Shown here one piece after another: positions 63,784 through 64,000 of a stretch of DNA of 64,000 bases. The DNA is from Marinomonas polaris DSM 16579 (GTDB lineage: Bacteria > Pseudomonadota > Gammaproteobacteria > Pseudomonadales > Marinomonadaceae). How positions within the stretch are numbered: position 1 is the stretch's first letter; each line of letters opens with the position of its first letter. The notes under the pieces are model-generated. The model ran no database searches, was not told the origin of the DNA, and saw only the letters and a list, made by a program, of their open reading frames with translations. The position numbers and the translations under genes were made by a program. The stretch is taken from the NCBI RefSeq assembly GCF_900129155.1, contig NZ_FQVF01000004.1:62001-126000 (forward strand), written 5' to 3'.

Positions 63784-64000
63784 ATGAAAATAACAAAAAA
63801 ATTGGCATTAACCATGTTGTCTGCAAGTGTTTTAGGGAGCGCTTTTGTCTCGACTTCCGCCTTTGCAAAAACAGATCTTTCGCTTTGGTATCACGGCGCA
63901 GGTAATAAAGTTGAAGCGAAAGTTATTAATCAAATTGTTAATGACTTTAATAACAGTCAAGACGATTGGAATGTGGTTTTAGAGTCATTTCCCCAAGGTT
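63784..64000 (+). CDS. Sugar ABC transporter substrate-binding protein (5' part only)
   Basis: Seventy-two codons are visible before the right edge. The signal peptide (KLALTMLSASVLGSAFVSTSAFA) is followed by KTDLSLWYHGAGNKVEAKVINQIVNDFN, the opening of family-1 extracellular solute-binding proteins for sugars. GGGAGA precedes the ATG. It is presumably the first gene of a sugar ABC importer operon controlled by the LacI-type repressor upstream. Confidence 0.85.
   Translation, partial: MKITKKLALTMLSASVLGSAFVSTSAFAKTDLSLWYHGAGNKVEAKVINQIVNDFNNSQDDWNVVLESFPQG

Overview
The window looks like a chromosomal segment from a marine gammaproteobacterium, most likely Oceanospirillales and Marinomonas-like. 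That taxonomic call is an inference. It rests on gene content (sstT, a BetT-type choline carrier, oleate hydratase, H-NOX, the prlC-yheV and thrB-polA neighbourhoods), moderate-to-low GC, and Fur, Zur and cobalamin signals of gammaproteobacterial type. No rRNA, tRNA, CRISPR array, intact insertion sequence or prophage was seen. Genes are dense on both strands, and convergent pairs are usually separated by clear hairpin terminators. Both edges cut genes: an MFS exporter on the left and a sugar ABC binding protein on the right.

Layout. 1-11.8 kb: MFS exporter (partial), chemotaxis receptor, sstT, nitroreductase, DUF3750 lipoprotein, a foldable intergenic element, amylosucrase, yheV, prlC, gamma-carbonic anhydrase, and an ECF sigma/zinc anti-sigma pair. 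11.8-15.3 kb: heme oxygenase, a YbaN-like protein and an OmpR-type two-component system with a near-consensus Fur box. 15.3-18.5 kb: a zinc/nickel operon (NicO-like, zur, znuC, znuB) in which three proteins carry His-rich segments and whose promoter region has a Zur-type palindrome. 18.5-24.6 kb: MarC and an RND efflux pair with a divergent TetR regulator and a palindromic operator candidate. 24.6-31.1 kb: LysE exporter, DUF1007 protein, thrB, a membrane diguanylate cyclase and polA.

31.1-38.3 kb is the most accessory-looking stretch. It holds a STAS/GHKL ATPase plus DUF4325 pair, an unrecognised membrane protein bracketed by short direct repeats, a 600-bp hairpin-rich gap, small transporters and zinc proteins, and a hipA-hipB module in inverted gene order with repeated operators. 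38.2-46.8 kb: DUF457 protein, mtgA, and a complete btuBFCD operon behind a cobalamin riboswitch, divergent from a B12-binding radical SAM enzyme. 47-50.4 kb: an H-NOX sensor, histidine kinase and degenerate HD-GYP response regulator, which together look like a nitric-oxide sensing circuit. 50.5-64 kb: a phosphatase/lipid-kinase fusion, cytochrome b561 behind a possible Fur box, a betT-like transporter, a DUF2383 protein, oleate hydratase, adhP, a PAS-GGDEF protein, an Lrp regulator divergent from a second zinc alcohol dehydrogenase, and a LacI regulator whose operator occurs in front of both itself and a sugar ABC transporter.

The strongest candidates for less-described biology are the H-NOX operon with its inactive-looking HD-GYP output, the STAS/GHKL-DUF4325 pair with the repeat-flanked membrane gene beside it, and the phosphatase-lipid kinase fusion.
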